Shown here: piece by piece, positions 25,125 through 34,565 of the stretch
Layout: every line of letters starts with the position of its first letter
Numbering within the stretch: position 1 is the first letter of the stretch
Source: Deltaproteobacteria bacterium
GTDB taxonomy: Bacteria; Desulfobacterota; Desulfuromonadia; Geobacterales; Pseudopelobacteraceae
Direction: 5' to 3'
DNA length: 64,000 nucleotides
NCBI GenBank assembly: GCA_021778115.1
Contig: JAJYCS010000002.1
Coordinates: 1 to 64,000 of the forward strand
Position numbers and translations under genes: made by a program
Notes under the pieces: model-generated
What the model was told of the DNA's origin: nothing
What the model saw: the letters and a program-made list of their open reading frames with translations, nothing else
The model's database searches: none

Positions 25125-25804
25125 GGCGACTCCTCCAGTTTGTAGCCGAAGCCCCGCACGGTCTTGAGCATCTCGCCGGCCCCCCCCAACTTGCCCCGCA
25201 GCCGGGTGACATGGGTATCCACGGTGCGGGTGTCTCCCACGTAGTTGTAGCCCCAGACATTCTGCAGCAGCAGTTCACGTCCCAGGACCCGTCCCGGCCG
25301 CTGCGCCAGGTAGAGCAGCAGCTTGAACTCCGTGCTGGTCAGCTCAACCTCGTCGCCCGCAACGGTGACCCGGCAACTCTCGGTGTCGATCCGCAGCTCA
25401 CCCAGCTGTACCTGGGGGGTGTCGATCGGCTCGCCGGCGCTGCGCCGCAGGATGGCCCGCACCCTGAGGAGGAGCTCCCGCATGGAGAACGGCTTGACCA
25501 TGTAGTCGTCGACCCCCACCTCAAACCCCACCACCCGATCGATCTCCTCACCCCGGGCGGTCAGCATCAGCACCGGCAGGGCGGCGCTTTTCGGCTCCCG
25601 GCGTAGGGTGGTGCAGATCTCGGTTCCCATCATGCCAGGGAGCATCTGGTCAAGTATCAGTAGATCGGGCAGCTCCTGACGGGCCATTTTCAGCCCTTCC
25701 GGGCCGCTATAGGCGACCAGGGCCTGGTAGCCCTCCTTCTCCAGGTTAAAGGCCAGCAGATCCGCCATGTCCCGCTCATCCTCGATCACCAGTATCTTCT
25801 TCAT
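25121..25804 (-). CDS. phoB: Phosphate regulon response regulator PhoB
   Basis: 227 residues. Receiver domain: KKILVIEDERDMADLL, phospho-acceptor in LLILDQMLPGMMG, and the conserved Lys in DYMVKPF. The OmpR-type winged helix has ELTSTEFKLLLYLAQRPGRV and NYVGDTRTVDTHVTRLRGKL, a close match to PhoB recognition helices. ATG 25804 was chosen over an upstream extension because the receiver begins there and a G-rich ribosome site precedes it. A Pho-box repeat lies about 50 bases upstream, so it likely controls itself. Confidence 0.93.
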   Translation of the reverse strand: MKKILVIEDERDMADLLAFNLEKEGYQALVAYSGPEGLKMARQELPDLLILDQMLPGMMGTEICTTLRREPKSAALPVLMLTARGEEIDRVVGFEVGVDDYMVKPFSMRELLLRVRAILRRSAGEPIDTPQVQLGELRIDTESCRVTVAGDEVELTSTEFKLLLYLAQRPGRVLGRELLLQNVWGYNYVGDTRTVDTHVTRLRGKLGGAGEMLKTVRGFGYKLEESP

Positions 25805-25850
25805 CTCATGCCCCCCTGTCTCACGCGATAGCCTCAGACGGTGCCAGAGC

Positions 25851-25871
25851 AATGTTACACAGGCGTTACGG
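25851..25871 (-). promoter_or_regulatory. Pho box upstream of phoB
   Basis: On the minus strand CGTAACG and TGTAACA lie 11 bases apart, the PhoB direct-repeat geometry seen before pstS. I see no good -10 at the usual distance. Confidence 0.6.
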
Positions 25872-25903
25872 CAATGCAACAGCTGCGCCATTTTTAGCGC
25901 AGC

Positions 25904-25940
25904 ATAGAAAACGGGCAGCCGGATTACCGGCTGCCCGCAG
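25904..25940 (-). terminator. Intrinsic terminator of hcp
   Basis: CGGGCAGCCGG and CCGGCTGCCCG (25912-25937) form a perfect 11-bp stem with a four-base loop; on the minus strand TTTTCTAT follows. It lies 30 bases after the hcp stop. Confidence 0.8.
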
Positions 25941-25969
25941 TACGGTGCGTGCCTCTGCTCGGTGGGGTA

Positions 25970-27580
25970 TTACCCGAGGATCGCCTTTAGGTCCTCCTCG
26001 GCCGTGGCGATCGGCCCCAGGTTGAAGTTCTCTACCAGGAAGTTGAGTACGTTGGGGGTGATGAAGGCCGGCAGGGACGGGCCGATCTTGATGTTTTTGA
26101 TCCCCAGCGACAGCAGGGTGAGGAGGATCACCACCGCCTTCTGCTCGTACCAGGAGAGGATCATCGATAACGGCAGGTCGTTCACGCCGCAGTTGAAGGC
26201 GCCGGCCAGGGCCACGGCGATCTGGATGGCGGAGTAGGCGTCGTTGCACTGCCCCACATCCAAAAGGCGCGGGATACCGCCGATATCGCCGAACTCAAGC
26301 TTGTTGAAGCGGTACTTGCCGCAGGCCAGGGTCAGGATGACGCAATCCTTGGGCACCTTTTCGGCAAACTCGGTGTAGTAGTTGCGGCCGGACTTGGCGC
26401 CGTCGCACCCGCCTATCAGGAAGAAGTGCTTGATCTGGCCGGCCTTGACCGCGGCGATCACCTTGTCGGCCACCCCCAGCACGGCGTTGTGGCCGAAGCC
26501 GGTCAGGATCTCCTGGCCGGGGTTTTCCGGCAGGGACGGGCACGCAAGGGCCTTGTTGATTACCTCGGAGAAGTCCCAGCCGTCAATATGCCTGACGTCG
26601 GGCCACTGCACCAGGCCCCAGGTAAAGAGGCGGTCCTTGTACGAGTCGGCCGGGCGCTGGATGCAGTTGGTGTTGAAGATGATGGCGCCGGGGAAGTGGG
26701 GGAACTCCTTGGCCTGATCCTGCCAGGCACCGCCGAAGTTGGCCACCAGGTGCGGGTATTTCTTCAGGCCGGGATAGCCGTGGGCCGGCAGCATCTCGCC
26801 GTGGGTGTAGATGTTGATCCCCTTCCCTTCGGTCTGTTTCAGGAGCTCCTCCAGCATCCGCAGGTCGTGGCCGGAGACCAGGATCCCCTTACCGGCCCGG
26901 GTGCCCAGGTTGACGGCAGTGGGTTGAGGAGCGCCGTAGGTCTCGTTGTGGGCGCCGTCAAGCAGCCCCATGGTGGTCAGGTTCTGCTTGCCGCACTCCA
27001 TGCAGAGGCCCACGAAGTCCATCAGCCCCAGGCTGGCGTCGGTGGTGGCGGCCAGGGCCTTCTGGAAGAAGGCCAGCACCTCGTCGTTGCTCTTGCCCAG
27101 GATCATGGCGTGATCCATGTAGGCGGCCATCCCTTTCAGTCCGTACATCAGGATCTCGATGGTGGAACGGATGTCTTCATTAAGATGCTGGCTGTTGATG
27201 CCGTACTGCTCCCCCTGGGCGATCATGCCGGCCAGATCGGCGGCAGGCTTCCAGTCGGCCACGGGGCCTGAGAGGGTAATCCCCTTGGTAGCGCAGTCGG
27301 CCTTGGCCCGCTCTTTCAGCTGGTAGCAGCGCTGGATCATCTGGCCGATAACCGCAGGGTCAAAATCGACGTTGGTGACGGTGGTAAACAGCCCCTCGAT
27401 GGTGAAACGGTCGATCTCCTGGTTGCGCCCCAGCTTGTCGGCGTACCGGGCCAGGGACTTCAGGCCGTACAGCAGGTGGTCCTGCAGAGTGGCCACCTCC
27501 GGCTTCTTGCCGCAGACTCCCGAGATATTGCAGCCGGTCCCGTTGGCGGCCTGCTCGCACTGGTTACAGAACATTCCCAT
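25970..27580 (-). CDS. hcp: Hydroxylamine reductase / hybrid cluster protein
   Basis: 536 residues. The N-terminal cluster motif is CNQCEQAANGTGC followed by a fourth Cys in GVCGKK (CX2CX8CX5C), the [4Fe-4S] type of anaerobes. Hybrid-cluster ligands are recognisable in GLCMECGKQN, FNTNCIQRP, LIGGCDGAKSGRNYY and DVGQCNDAYSA. The protein is linked to nitric oxide and hydroxylamine detoxification. ATG 27580 follows CAGGAGG; a longer frame to 27721 would run across the promoter and the divergent gene. A palindrome of FNR/HcpR type sits at about -40. Confidence 0.95.
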   Translation of the reverse strand: MGMFCNQCEQAANGTGCNISGVCGKKPEVATLQDHLLYGLKSLARYADKLGRNQEIDRFTIEGLFTTVTNVDFDPAVIGQMIQRCYQLKERAKADCATKGITLSGPVADWKPAADLAGMIAQGEQYGINSQHLNEDIRSTIEILMYGLKGMAAYMDHAMILGKSNDEVLAFFQKALAATTDASLGLMDFVGLCMECGKQNLTTMGLLDGAHNETYGAPQPTAVNLGTRAGKGILVSGHDLRMLEELLKQTEGKGINIYTHGEMLPAHGYPGLKKYPHLVANFGGAWQDQAKEFPHFPGAIIFNTNCIQRPADSYKDRLFTWGLVQWPDVRHIDGWDFSEVINKALACPSLPENPGQEILTGFGHNAVLGVADKVIAAVKAGQIKHFFLIGGCDGAKSGRNYYTEFAEKVPKDCVILTLACGKYRFNKLEFGDIGGIPRLLDVGQCNDAYSAIQIAVALAGAFNCGVNDLPLSMILSWYEQKAVVILLTLLSLGIKNIKIGPSLPAFITPNVLNFLVENFNLGPIATAEEDLKAILG

Positions 27581-27648
27581 GGTCGTTTCCTCCTGTTTGA
27601 TTGATGGCATCCGCAGAGATGCGTTTTGGGCGTTTGTATGGTATGGAG

Positions 27649-27688
27649 AGTATAGCAGTGATTCGACCAATTGCATGACCACGGTCAA
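27649..27688 (-). promoter_or_regulatory. hcp promoter with HcpR/FNR-type palindrome
   Basis: On the minus strand TTGACCGTGGTCAT (27675-27688), a near-perfect inverted repeat, is followed by TATACT (27649-27654). With transcription from about 27642 the palindrome centre is near -40, the class II activator position for CRP/FNR relatives. HcpR control of hcp is predicted in the delta-proteobacterial literature; its consensus here is from memory. Confidence 0.6.
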
Positions 27689-27713
27689 AAAATATCCATT
27701 TGCGGAGGAAGCC

Positions 27714-28817
27714 ATGTCCAAGGTCTTTTTTGCCGATATGCGGGCCAGTCATAAGGAAAACCTGTTCGACAAGTTAGCCAAGCTGCTGGCCCTGGCCGGC
27801 CTTTCACAGCGGGTGCAGGAAGGCGATCTGACCGCGGTCAAGATCCACTTCGGCGAGAAGGGGAACAGCGCCTTCATCCGGCCGATCTTCGCCCGGCGAG
27901 TGGTGGACGAGTTGAAAAAGCTGGGGGCCAGGCCGTTTCTGACCGACTCATCCACCCTCTACCCCGGCGAGCGCAAGGAGGCGGTCTCGGCACTTTCCTG
28001 TGGCATCGAGAACGGCTTCGCCTACGCGGTGGTGCAGGCGCCTCTGATTATCAGCGACGGTCTGCGGGGGATGAGTGAGGTGACCGTGCCGATGGCTGGC
28101 GAGTTGCTCAAGGAGGTCTATATCGGCACCGATATCGTGGAGGCTGACTCCCTGGTGGCGCTCTCCCACTTCAAGTGCCACGAGCTGACCGGCTTCGGCG
28201 GCGCCATTAAAAACCTGGGGATGGGTTGCGCATCCCGTCGTGGCAAACTGGTGCAGCATTCCACCGTGGCGCCGGTGGTGGCGGCCAAACGGTGTATCGC
28301 CTGCAGTCTGTGCATACGGGCCTGCGCCCATGGCGCCATTGTCATCAGTGACGGCGCGGCGGTAATCGATCCGCTCCTCTGCGCCGGCTGTTCCCGCTGC
28401 ATCACGGTCTGCCCGGTCAAGGCGATCGATATCCAGTGGAATGAGGCGGCCGAGCTGGTGATGCGAAAGATGGCCGAGTATGCCAGGGGGGCGGTGACCG
28501 GCAAGCAGGATAAGATGCTCTTCCTGAACTTTATCACCCAGGTTTCGCCGGCCTGCGACTGCTATGGCCACTGCGATGCCCCGATCGTGAACGACGTCGG
28601 CATCTGCGCCTCGCATGATCCGGTGGCCCTGGATCAGGCCTGCGCCGATCTGGTCAACCAGGCCCGGGGCAACGAGAGCTCTGCCCTGCAGACCGGCCAC
28701 GAGCCGGGTGGCGACAAGTTCCGCGGCGTCTACCCCCACATCCCCTGGGAGGTGCAGCTGGAGCACGCCGAAAAGGTCGGCCTGGGCAGTCGGAAGTACG
28801 AGCTGGTGAAGCTGTAG
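27714..28817 (+). CDS. DUF362 protein with two 4Fe-4S clusters
   Basis: 367 residues. The DUF362 part (residues 1-190) has VKIHFGEKGNSAFIRP, PFLTDSSTLYPG and LSHFKCHELTGFGGAIKNLG. Two ferredoxin-type sets follow: CIACSLCIRACAHG and CAGCSRCITVCPVKA. A Cys-rich CDCYGHCDAP segment comes later. The redox partner and function are unknown. ATG 27714 follows GGAGGAAG. Divergent from hcp across 133 bases, so it may share the regulatory palindrome, which would lie upstream at about 27675. Confidence 0.82.
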   Translation: MSKVFFADMRASHKENLFDKLAKLLALAGLSQRVQEGDLTAVKIHFGEKGNSAFIRPIFARRVVDELKKLGARPFLTDSSTLYPGERKEAVSALSCGIENGFAYAVVQAPLIISDGLRGMSEVTVPMAGELLKEVYIGTDIVEADSLVALSHFKCHELTGFGGAIKNLGMGCASRRGKLVQHSTVAPVVAAKRCIACSLCIRACAHGAIVISDGAAVIDPLLCAGCSRCITVCPVKAIDIQWNEAAELVMRKMAEYARGAVTGKQDKMLFLNFITQVSPACDCYGHCDAPIVNDVGICASHDPVALDQACADLVNQARGNESSALQTGHEPGGDKFRGVYPHIPWEVQLEHAEKVGLGSRKYELVKL

Positions 28818-28856
28818 CAAGGCGTTGCAGATGTTTGAAGTGGAGCCCTGCCAACA

Positions 28857-31800
28857 ATGACCTTCTCCAGTTTCCGACAACGGCTGACATGGTACATCGG
28901 TCTGTTTGTTACCCTGCTTTTGGCTGGCATAGCCTGGGGAGTGGATGCCTGGTTCAGTTCACAGATCGGTAAACAGATTGAACAGCAGCAATTTGCCCTG
29001 GTCAGTTTTCTTGCCCGCGGGCTTGATGACGATCTCAAAACCTACCAGACCATAGCGACGACCATGGCCCGACAACTGGCGCCGGTTCTTGAACGGCAAC
29101 CAGAGGAGGTTCAGACCTGGCTCGATCACCGCTCCAGCATCGCCGGAATCTTCAATCACGGCATCTATCTGCTGAACCGCAACGGTATCATGCTGGCCGC
29201 CACCCCCCGCGCCCCAACCCTTGAGGGGCGATCCTTCGCCTACCGCCCCTTTTACCGCCAGACCCTGGCAGCCCGTCGTTCTGTGATCTCACAGCCGTTT
29301 CCGTCACTGCTGGACGGCTCACCGGTGATCGTGGTCACTGCGCCGGTCTTGAACCGGCGGGGACAGGTGATCGGCGTGCTGGACTGCTCCGTCAGACTTG
29401 ACTCCTCCAATACGCTGTTTTCCGATCTAGCCGCCACCAGTGTGGGCAGCAGCGGCTACCTCTATCTGTTTGACCGCGACGGCACTATCATCCTGCACCC
29501 GGACAAAAGCCGGATCCTGCGTCGGGACGTCCCGCCGGGGGTGAACCGGATGTTCGACCGTGCCCTGCGCGGATTTGAAGGAACCGGCGAAACCGTCAAC
29601 AGCCGGGGGCGCCATTTCCTCGTTTCATATAAGCGGCTGGAAAGCACCGGCTGGATTCTGGGCGCCAACTTCCCCCTAAAAGATGCCTACGCGCCGGTTA
29701 CCCGTTTCAGAACCTTTTACTTTTGGGGGATGCTGGCCGTGGTGCTCTTCAGCATCGCTATGATCTGCCTGCTCGGAAAAAAGCTGACTGCCGGGATCTC
29801 GAACCTCGCTCACCAGATACGGAGCCTGACCAATCAGCCGGGCAATACCGCCCAAGTCAGCACCACCGGCGATGAGGAGCTGAAACTGCTGGCTGATTCC
29901 TTTAACGAACTACTGGAGAGGGTTCGAGAACGAGAGTTGAAGCTGCTTGATTTCTCAGTCAACATGGAAGAGAAAACCCTAGAGCTGGGCATGGCTCTGG
30001 CTGTTGCAGAGGAGGCGACCCGTTCAAAAAGCACCTTTTTGGCCACCATGAGCCATGAAATACGCACCCCCATGAACGGGGTGATCGGCATGACCGGGCT
30101 GTTGCTGGATACGGAGTTGACCCCGGAGCAGCGCACCTATGCCGAGGTGGTTCATCGCTGCGGAGAAAACCTGCTGGAGATCATCAACGATATCCTGGAT
30201 TTCTCCAAGGTCGAGGCCGGCAGGCTATCCCTGGAGGAGATGCCGTTTGACCTGCAGGTAACCCTGGAGGACACCGCCGATCTGCTGGCGTCCCGCGCTA
30301 CGGAAAAGGGGCTTGAGCTGATCTGCCTGGTGGATCCGGCCATCCCCTGGGAGTTGTCCGGCGATCCGGGGCGCCTGCGCCAGATCATCCTCAACCTGAC
30401 TGCTAACGCCATCAAGTTTACCCACCAGGGCGAGATCAGTATCAGTGTTGAGCTTGAGGAGGAGACTGCTGACAGTCTGACCCTGCGGTTCTCAATCAGC
30501 GACACCGGTATCGGCATCCCCCCGAACCGCCTGCACGCGATCTTTGAGCCGTTTACCCAGGTGGATGATTCTATGAGCCGCAAATACGGCGGCACCGGGT
30601 TGGGGCTCGCAATCTGTAAACAGCTCACCGTACTGATGGGGGGGGCCATCGGCGTTGATAGTACCGAAGGCAAAGGCTCTACCTTCTGGTTTACCGCCCG
30701 TTTCAGAAAGGCGGTGGACGGCAGCATCAGGCAGTTCCGCTTTGCGCCGATCAGGGACCTCCACGTACTGGTGGTGGACGACAATCCCACCAGCCGGCAA
30801 TGGCTGATAACCCTGCTCAGTGCCTGGGAGTGCACCTATGAAACCGCTGCCGACGGCAAAACCGCCCTGGCCCTGCTGCAGGAGGGACGGGAGACGGGCA
30901 AGCCGTACCATATCGTACTGGTCGATTTTTCCATGCCGGAGATGGACGGAGTTGAGCTGGCCCGCCGGATAAGGGAGAATCGGGCCTATGACGCCATACG
31001 TTTGGTCATGCTGACCTCCCTCGGCAACCGCGGCGATGCCGCCATGCTGCAGGAGATCGGCTATGCCGCCTATCTGACCAAGCCGATCCATCAGCAACAG
31101 CTGCACGACTGCCTCTCGTTGCTTGCCGGCGGCGGATCTGAACAGCGCCGACCACTCATCACCCGGCATTCCCTGCGGGAAACCCACCAGCAACACAAGA
31201 TCAGAATACTGCTGGCCGAGGACAACCCGGTTAATCAAACCGTGGCGCTGGCCATGCTGAAAAAGGCCGGTTATCGCGCCGATGTGGCGGCAAATGGCTG
31301 TGAAGTGCTGGAAGCCCTCTCCCGCGTTCCGTACGACCTGGTGTTGATGGACTGCCAGATGCCGGAGATTGACGGTTTTGAGGCTGCCGCCCGGATACGG
31401 TCCGATGATTCTCCGGCAATAAATCCCAGCGTGCCGATCATCGCCATGACCGCCAATGCCTTGACCGGTGACCGGGAACGCTGCATTGCGGCCGGCATGA
31501 ACGACTATCTTGCCAAACCGGTCAAACCAGAGGCGCTGGAACAGATGCTGCTGAAATGGCTGCAGGTGGGTGATCCGCTACCGGACTCGCCTCATCCTGA
31601 CAGAGAGACAGGTGACATTGAACCGGAAGAGCTGCCGGTTTTTGACCGCGAAGCGGTCCGGGAACGTCTGGATGACGACGAGGAGCTGCTGAACAACATC
31701 TTCGGCATTGCCTGCAGCGATCTTCCCCTGCGGCGGGAACAGCTGCAACAGGCGCTGGACAGGGGCAGCCATAAGGAGATCCGTCAGGCCGCCCATACCA

Positions 31801-31985
31801 TCAAGGGGATTGCCGCTAACATCGGCGCTCTGCGACTCCAGAAGGCCGCCCTGGAACTCGAGCGGCAGGCGGAAGCGAACGTCAGCGTCGACCTGCTGCA
31901 GGAGTTGGCTACCCGACTGTTTGAGCAGCAGCAGATTCTGCTGGAACTGCTGCACCGGCTGCCGCCGTTAGGAAAGAGGCCATGA
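28857..31985 (+). CDS. Hybrid sensor histidine kinase (dCache-HAMP-HisKA-HATPase-REC-REC-HPt)
   Basis: 1042 residues. A first membrane helix (about 13-33), a dCache periplasmic sensor to about 285 ([32 protein letters not shown]), a second helix (about 290-312), HAMP, then the phospho-acceptor [16 protein letters not shown] near residue 400. The ATPase domain has [31 protein letters not shown]. Two receivers follow, with Asp in [14 protein letters not shown] and [13 protein letters not shown], and a C-terminal HPt with [15 protein letters not shown]. It is a complete phosphorelay lacking only an output regulator, none of which is adjacent. Its stop overlaps dtd. Confidence 0.92.
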   Translation: MTFSSFRQRLTWYIGLFVTLLLAGIAWGVDAWFSSQIGKQIEQQQFALVSFLARGLDDDLKTYQTIATTMARQLAPVLERQPEEVQTWLDHRSSIAGIFNHGIYLLNRNGIMLAATPRAPTLEGRSFAYRPFYRQTLAARRSVISQPFPSLLDGSPVIVVTAPVLNRRGQVIGVLDCSVRLDSSNTLFSDLAATSVGSSGYLYLFDRDGTIILHPDKSRILRRDVPPGVNRMFDRALRGFEGTGETVNSRGRHFLVSYKRLESTGWILGANFPLKDAYAPVTRFRTFYFWGMLAVVLFSIAMICLLGKKLTAGISNLAHQIRSLTNQPGNTAQVSTTGDEELKLLADSFNELLERVRERELKLLDFSVNMEEKTLELGMALAVAEEATRSKSTFLATMSHEIRTPMNGVIGMTGLLLDTELTPEQRTYAEVVHRCGENLLEIINDILDFSKVEAGRLSLEEMPFDLQVTLEDTADLLASRATEKGLELICLVDPAIPWELSGDPGRLRQIILNLTANAIKFTHQGEISISVELEEETADSLTLRFSISDTGIGIPPNRLHAIFEPFTQVDDSMSRKYGGTGLGLAICKQLTVLMGGAIGVDSTEGKGSTFWFTARFRKAVDGSIRQFRFAPIRDLHVLVVDDNPTSRQWLITLLSAWECTYETAADGKTALALLQEGRETGKPYHIVLVDFSMPEMDGVELARRIRENRAYDAIRLVMLTSLGNRGDAAMLQEIGYAAYLTKPIHQQQLHDCLSLLAGGGSEQRRPLITRHSLRETHQQHKIRILLAEDNPVNQTVALAMLKKAGYRADVAANGCEVLEALSRVPYDLVLMDCQMPEIDGFEAAARIRSDDSPAINPSVPIIAMTANALTGDRERCIAAGMNDYLAKPVKPEALEQMLLKWLQVGDPLPDSPHPDRETGDIEPEELPVFDREAVRERLDDDEELLNNIFGIACSDLPLRREQLQQALDRGSHKEIRQAAHTIKGIAANIGALRLQKAALELERQAEANVSVDLLQELATRLFEQQQILLELLHRLPPLGKRP

Positions 31986-32422
31986 AGGCGGTCATCCAGC
32001 GGGTTTCATCCGCCTCCGTCACGGTTGCGGGCCGGTTGGTCGGTCAGATCGACCAGGGGATCATGGTGCTCGTGGGGGTGGAGAAGGGGGATGTGGAGGC
32101 CTCGGCCGACTGGCTGGCCGAGAAGATCGTGGGTCTGCGGATCTTTGAGGACGGGGACGGCAAGATGAACCGCTCACTCAAGGATGTCAACGGAGCGGTC
32201 CTGGCGGTATCCCAGTTTACCCTGGCCGGTAACTGTGACAAGGGGCGGCGCCCCTCCTTTGACACGGCAGCACCGGCTGAGGAGGGTAAACGGTTGTACG
32301 ACTATTTCGTCGAGGCGTTGCGTCGTCAGGGTGTTCCGGTACAGACCGGTATCTTTCAGGCCGACATGCAGGTGGCGCTGGTGAACGACGGTCCGGTCAC
32401 CTTTATCCTGGAGAGGAGATAG
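31982..32422 (+). CDS. dtd: D-aminoacyl-tRNA deacylase
   Basis: 146 residues, standard for Dtd. It hydrolyses D-amino acids from mischarged tRNA. Motifs are [13 protein letters not shown] at the start, [10 protein letters not shown] with the catalytic SQFTL region, and the terminal [10 protein letters not shown] with the GPVT cross-subunit motif. ATG 31982 overlaps the kinase stop (ATGA). Confidence 0.95.
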   Translation: MKAVIQRVSSASVTVAGRLVGQIDQGIMVLVGVEKGDVEASADWLAEKIVGLRIFEDGDGKMNRSLKDVNGAVLAVSQFTLAGNCDKGRRPSFDTAAPAEEGKRLYDYFVEALRRQGVPVQTGIFQADMQVALVNDGPVTFILERR

Positions 32423-32426
32423 TGCC

Positions 32427-32717
32427 ATGCAACGGGGCAGTCTGAAAGCGGTGGTGGTCAGCATCGGGTTCTGGCTGGCCTGGCTGCTGCTGGGGGCGGG
32501 GCTGCTGCTGCCGACCCCCACGGCCAGCTTCTGCCTGGTCTTTTTAGCGGTGAGCTGTGCGGTGGTTCCACTGGCCTTCGGTGATACCAAACGCCGCATT
32601 GGCGCCGTGATCGCCCTGATCCTGGGGGTGGCGCTGGCGGTCTCCCTGGTGGGCAGGATCGGACACGATCCCTCTTTCAAGAAGAACCGTCCTGCCCCTA
32701 CTCGCCAAACAGGCTGA
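32427..32717 (+). CDS. Small membrane protein of unknown function
   Basis: 96 residues with three hydrophobic segments (VVVSIGFWLAWLLLGAGLLL, SFCLVFLAVSCAVVPLAF, IGAVIALILGVALAVSLV) and a polar C-terminal tail. It follows dtd by 4 bases. Its last 20 bases overlap the convergent nuclease gene. Not recognised. Confidence 0.6.
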   Translation: MQRGSLKAVVVSIGFWLAWLLLGAGLLLPTPTASFCLVFLAVSCAVVPLAFGDTKRRIGAVIALILGVALAVSLVGRIGHDPSFKKNRPAPTRQTG

Positions 32718-33798
32718 GGTTGCCTAACTTCTCAAACGGTTGGTTGCCGAAGCGGGCCTTGTCCTGCTTCGGGCGTTCGGTCTGCTGGGCCGTGCTTGGT
32801 GCGGCCTCCGACGGCTCGGCTAGCGCCACGATCTCCTCATCCTCGTCCATGCCGTTGCCGGTAAAGAAGTAGAGGTTGTACAGCCGGTGATGGGAGGTCC
32901 AGCGGTTGCCCTGGGCGGTCTCCTTGGCGATGTGGGAGCGGATGCCGTTGATCTTGGAGTCCATATCGTCCAGGTAGTGCAGGATGGTGGCCTCCACGGT
33001 CTTGGGGCGCTTGGGTGAGCCGTACTCGTACTGGCCGTGGTGGGAGAGCAGCATATGCTTGAGCAGCATCGCCAGTTCGCGGGGGAAACCGGGCAGTTGG
33101 GCGATCCGCTCGGTCAAGAGCTCCACGCCGATGCTGATATGGCCCAGCAGCCGCCCCTCGTCGGTGTACTCAAAGGCCCGCTCGTAGGCAAGTTCGGCCA
33201 CCTTGCCCAGGTCGTGCAGGAGCGCCCCCACCACCAGCAGGTCACGGTTCAGGTCCGGGTAGAGCGGCACGACAGCCTCAACCAGCCGCACCACCGACAG
33301 GGAGTGTTCCAAAAGCCCCCCCAGGTAGACGTGGTGCATCCCCTTGGCGGCGGGCGCCTTGCAGTAGCCGGCCATGAAGGCGGCATCGCGTGTAAAGCTC
33401 TCCATCAGGCTTTTGAGGTGCGGGTTGGTCAGCGAGGCCACCACGTGAGCCAGTTCGGCCTGCATCTCGGCCAGCGGTACCGGCGAGACCGGCACGAAGT
33501 CGGCCAGATCGACCCCCTCCTCCTCCAGCCGTTTGATCTCCTTGGCCACCAGCTGCATCTTGCCCATGTAGAGGGAGGCCGTGCCGCGGATCTGCACGAA
33601 ATCACCCTTCTGGAACCTCTTGTCCAGCTCGTCCACGTTGTCCCACAGCTTGCCGTCGATCTCGCCGCTCTTGTCCATGAACTTCAGGTTCATGTACGGC
33701 TTGCCGTTCTTGGCCATGGCCATGGTCTTTTCCTTGACCATGAATACTGAATCAACGGTGTCTCTATCCTTCAGGTCGGCGATGTACTGTTTGGGCAT
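32698..33798 (-). CDS. OB-fold/HD-domain 3'-5' exoribonuclease (YhaM-like)
   Basis: 366 residues. Residues about 10-100 are an OB-fold nucleic-acid-binding domain (YMNLKFMDKSGEIDGKLWD, GDFVQIRGTASLY). The HD domain begins near 150: GGLLEHSLSVVRL, VGALLHDLGKVAEL and LLSHHGQYEYGSP supply metal ligands. YhaM-type enzymes trim RNA and single-stranded DNA from the 3' end. The C-terminal 50 residues are disordered, ending FGNQPFEKLGNLSLFGE. ATG 33798 chosen as the start of the OB fold (MPKQYIADL); the upstream extension overlaps the antitoxin gene. Confidence 0.82.
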   Translation of the reverse strand: MPKQYIADLKDRDTVDSVFMVKEKTMAMAKNGKPYMNLKFMDKSGEIDGKLWDNVDELDKRFQKGDFVQIRGTASLYMGKMQLVAKEIKRLEEEGVDLADFVPVSPVPLAEMQAELAHVVASLTNPHLKSLMESFTRDAAFMAGYCKAPAAKGMHHVYLGGLLEHSLSVVRLVEAVVPLYPDLNRDLLVVGALLHDLGKVAELAYERAFEYTDEGRLLGHISIGVELLTERIAQLPGFPRELAMLLKHMLLSHHGQYEYGSPKRPKTVEATILHYLDDMDSKINGIRSHIAKETAQGNRWTSHHRLYNLYFFTGNGMDEDEEIVALAEPSEAAPSTAQQTERPKQDKARFGNQPFEKLGNLSLFGE

Positions 33799-33829
33799 GG
33801 AGGTTCTTTCTTTTATAGAAATGAGCTTA

Positions 33830-34207
33830 TCAGGCTGCCAGGCGGAAGGTGGCGTCAATCTCGTCCCAGGGCACGTAAAAGTGGCCGCTGGCATCCTTTT
33901 CAACCAACCCCAGACGCTCCATGGCCTTGACATCATCAAACACGTTACGATACTGACGGTGGAGGTGCTTTGCCAATGCATTGATACTGGCATGTCCCAT
34001 GCGGCGCAGTTCTGACAGCAGTTCAAACCGTTTCGGCGTCAGATGTTTGAGCAACATCGGCAGGTTATCAAAATATAAGCGCTCGACCGTTTTTTGGGGC
34101 AACCAGCCATCGTCAAGCCGGTCGGCAAGCAGCTTCAGCTCATCGAAAAATTCGTTGTCACTTTTTATGCCGATTTTCAGGTCACGTTTTTCTTTCATAC
34201 CGCTCAC
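33830..34207 (-). CDS. HTH antitoxin (TumA/HVO_A0114-like)
   Basis: 125 residues. A helix-turn-helix lies near residues 70-110 (GHASINALAKHLHRQYRNVFDDVKAMERLGLV), the winged-helix type found in antitoxins paired with TumE toxins. GTG 34207 overlaps the toxin stop (GTGA); ATG 34198 is an alternative start. It likely binds the palindrome upstream of the toxin gene and represses the pair. The gene order toxin then antitoxin is the one seen for TumE-TumA. Confidence 0.7.
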   Translation of the reverse strand: MSGMKEKRDLKIGIKSDNEFFDELKLLADRLDDGWLPQKTVERLYFDNLPMLLKHLTPKRFELLSELRRMGHASINALAKHLHRQYRNVFDDVKAMERLGLVEKDASGHFYVPWDEIDATFRLAA

Positions 34208-34482
34208 ATCCTCTCCAGATCCGCTTCAAAATCTTCCACCAGCTTGCGTAGGGTGGTGAAGCGATAGGCCTCTTCAACCGGTCCAACATGCCGGTGGTCA
34301 CCTTTGCCGCGTTCATTATCGTACCGGACAATGCAGGTACCGTCTGTTAAGCCGCAGTACAGGCGGTATTTGAACGGGTGCACACTGCCTGCAACCGGTT
34401 CGGAAAGGCGCCAGATCACTACCTCGATGATCCGGCTGTTCTTTTCTTTCCGGTATCTGATGATCTCTCTGGCGGTCCCCAC
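34204..34482 (-). CDS. TumE-family toxin (DUF6516-like)
   Basis: 92 residues. The block IIEVVIWRLSEPVAGSVHPF, YRLYCGLTDGTCIVRYDNERGKGDHRH and YRFTTLRKLVEDFEAD match the TumE-like family as I know it: an N-terminal beta-rich part, a YDNE/GKGDHRH motif and a terminal helix. The His/Asp residues of RGKGDHRH are candidate active-site positions; RNA cleavage is proposed for the family, not shown here. GTG 34482 has GAGG 6 bases upstream. Confidence 0.7.
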   Translation of the reverse strand: MGTAREIIRYRKEKNSRIIEVVIWRLSEPVAGSVHPFKYRLYCGLTDGTCIVRYDNERGKGDHRHVGPVEEAYRFTTLRKLVEDFEADLERM

Positions 34483-34500
34483 TTTTACCTCTTAGGCTAT

Positions 34501-34517
34501 ATGTTATTAAATAACAT
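34501..34517 (-). promoter_or_regulatory. Palindromic operator of the toxin-antitoxin pair
   Basis: ATGTTATT-A-AATAACAT is a perfect 8-bp inverted repeat around one base, 18 bases before the toxin start and AT-rich against a GC-rich background. Position and symmetry fit a dimeric antitoxin site for autoregulation. Confidence 0.65.
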
Positions 34518-34565
34518 ACCAGGCTGACTTCATCAACCGCTATCGCACTACCGCCCTGATGATCT

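Noticed and set aside
27372-27713. Extended N-terminus for the DUF362 protein from the longest frame
   Set aside because: The extension is antisense to hcp; ATG 27714 has a strong ribosome site and begins the conserved domain.
27581-27721. Extended N-terminus for hcp up to 27721
   Set aside because: It would cover the -10 element and the palindrome; the conserved Cys motif begins at ATG 27580 with a good ribosome site.
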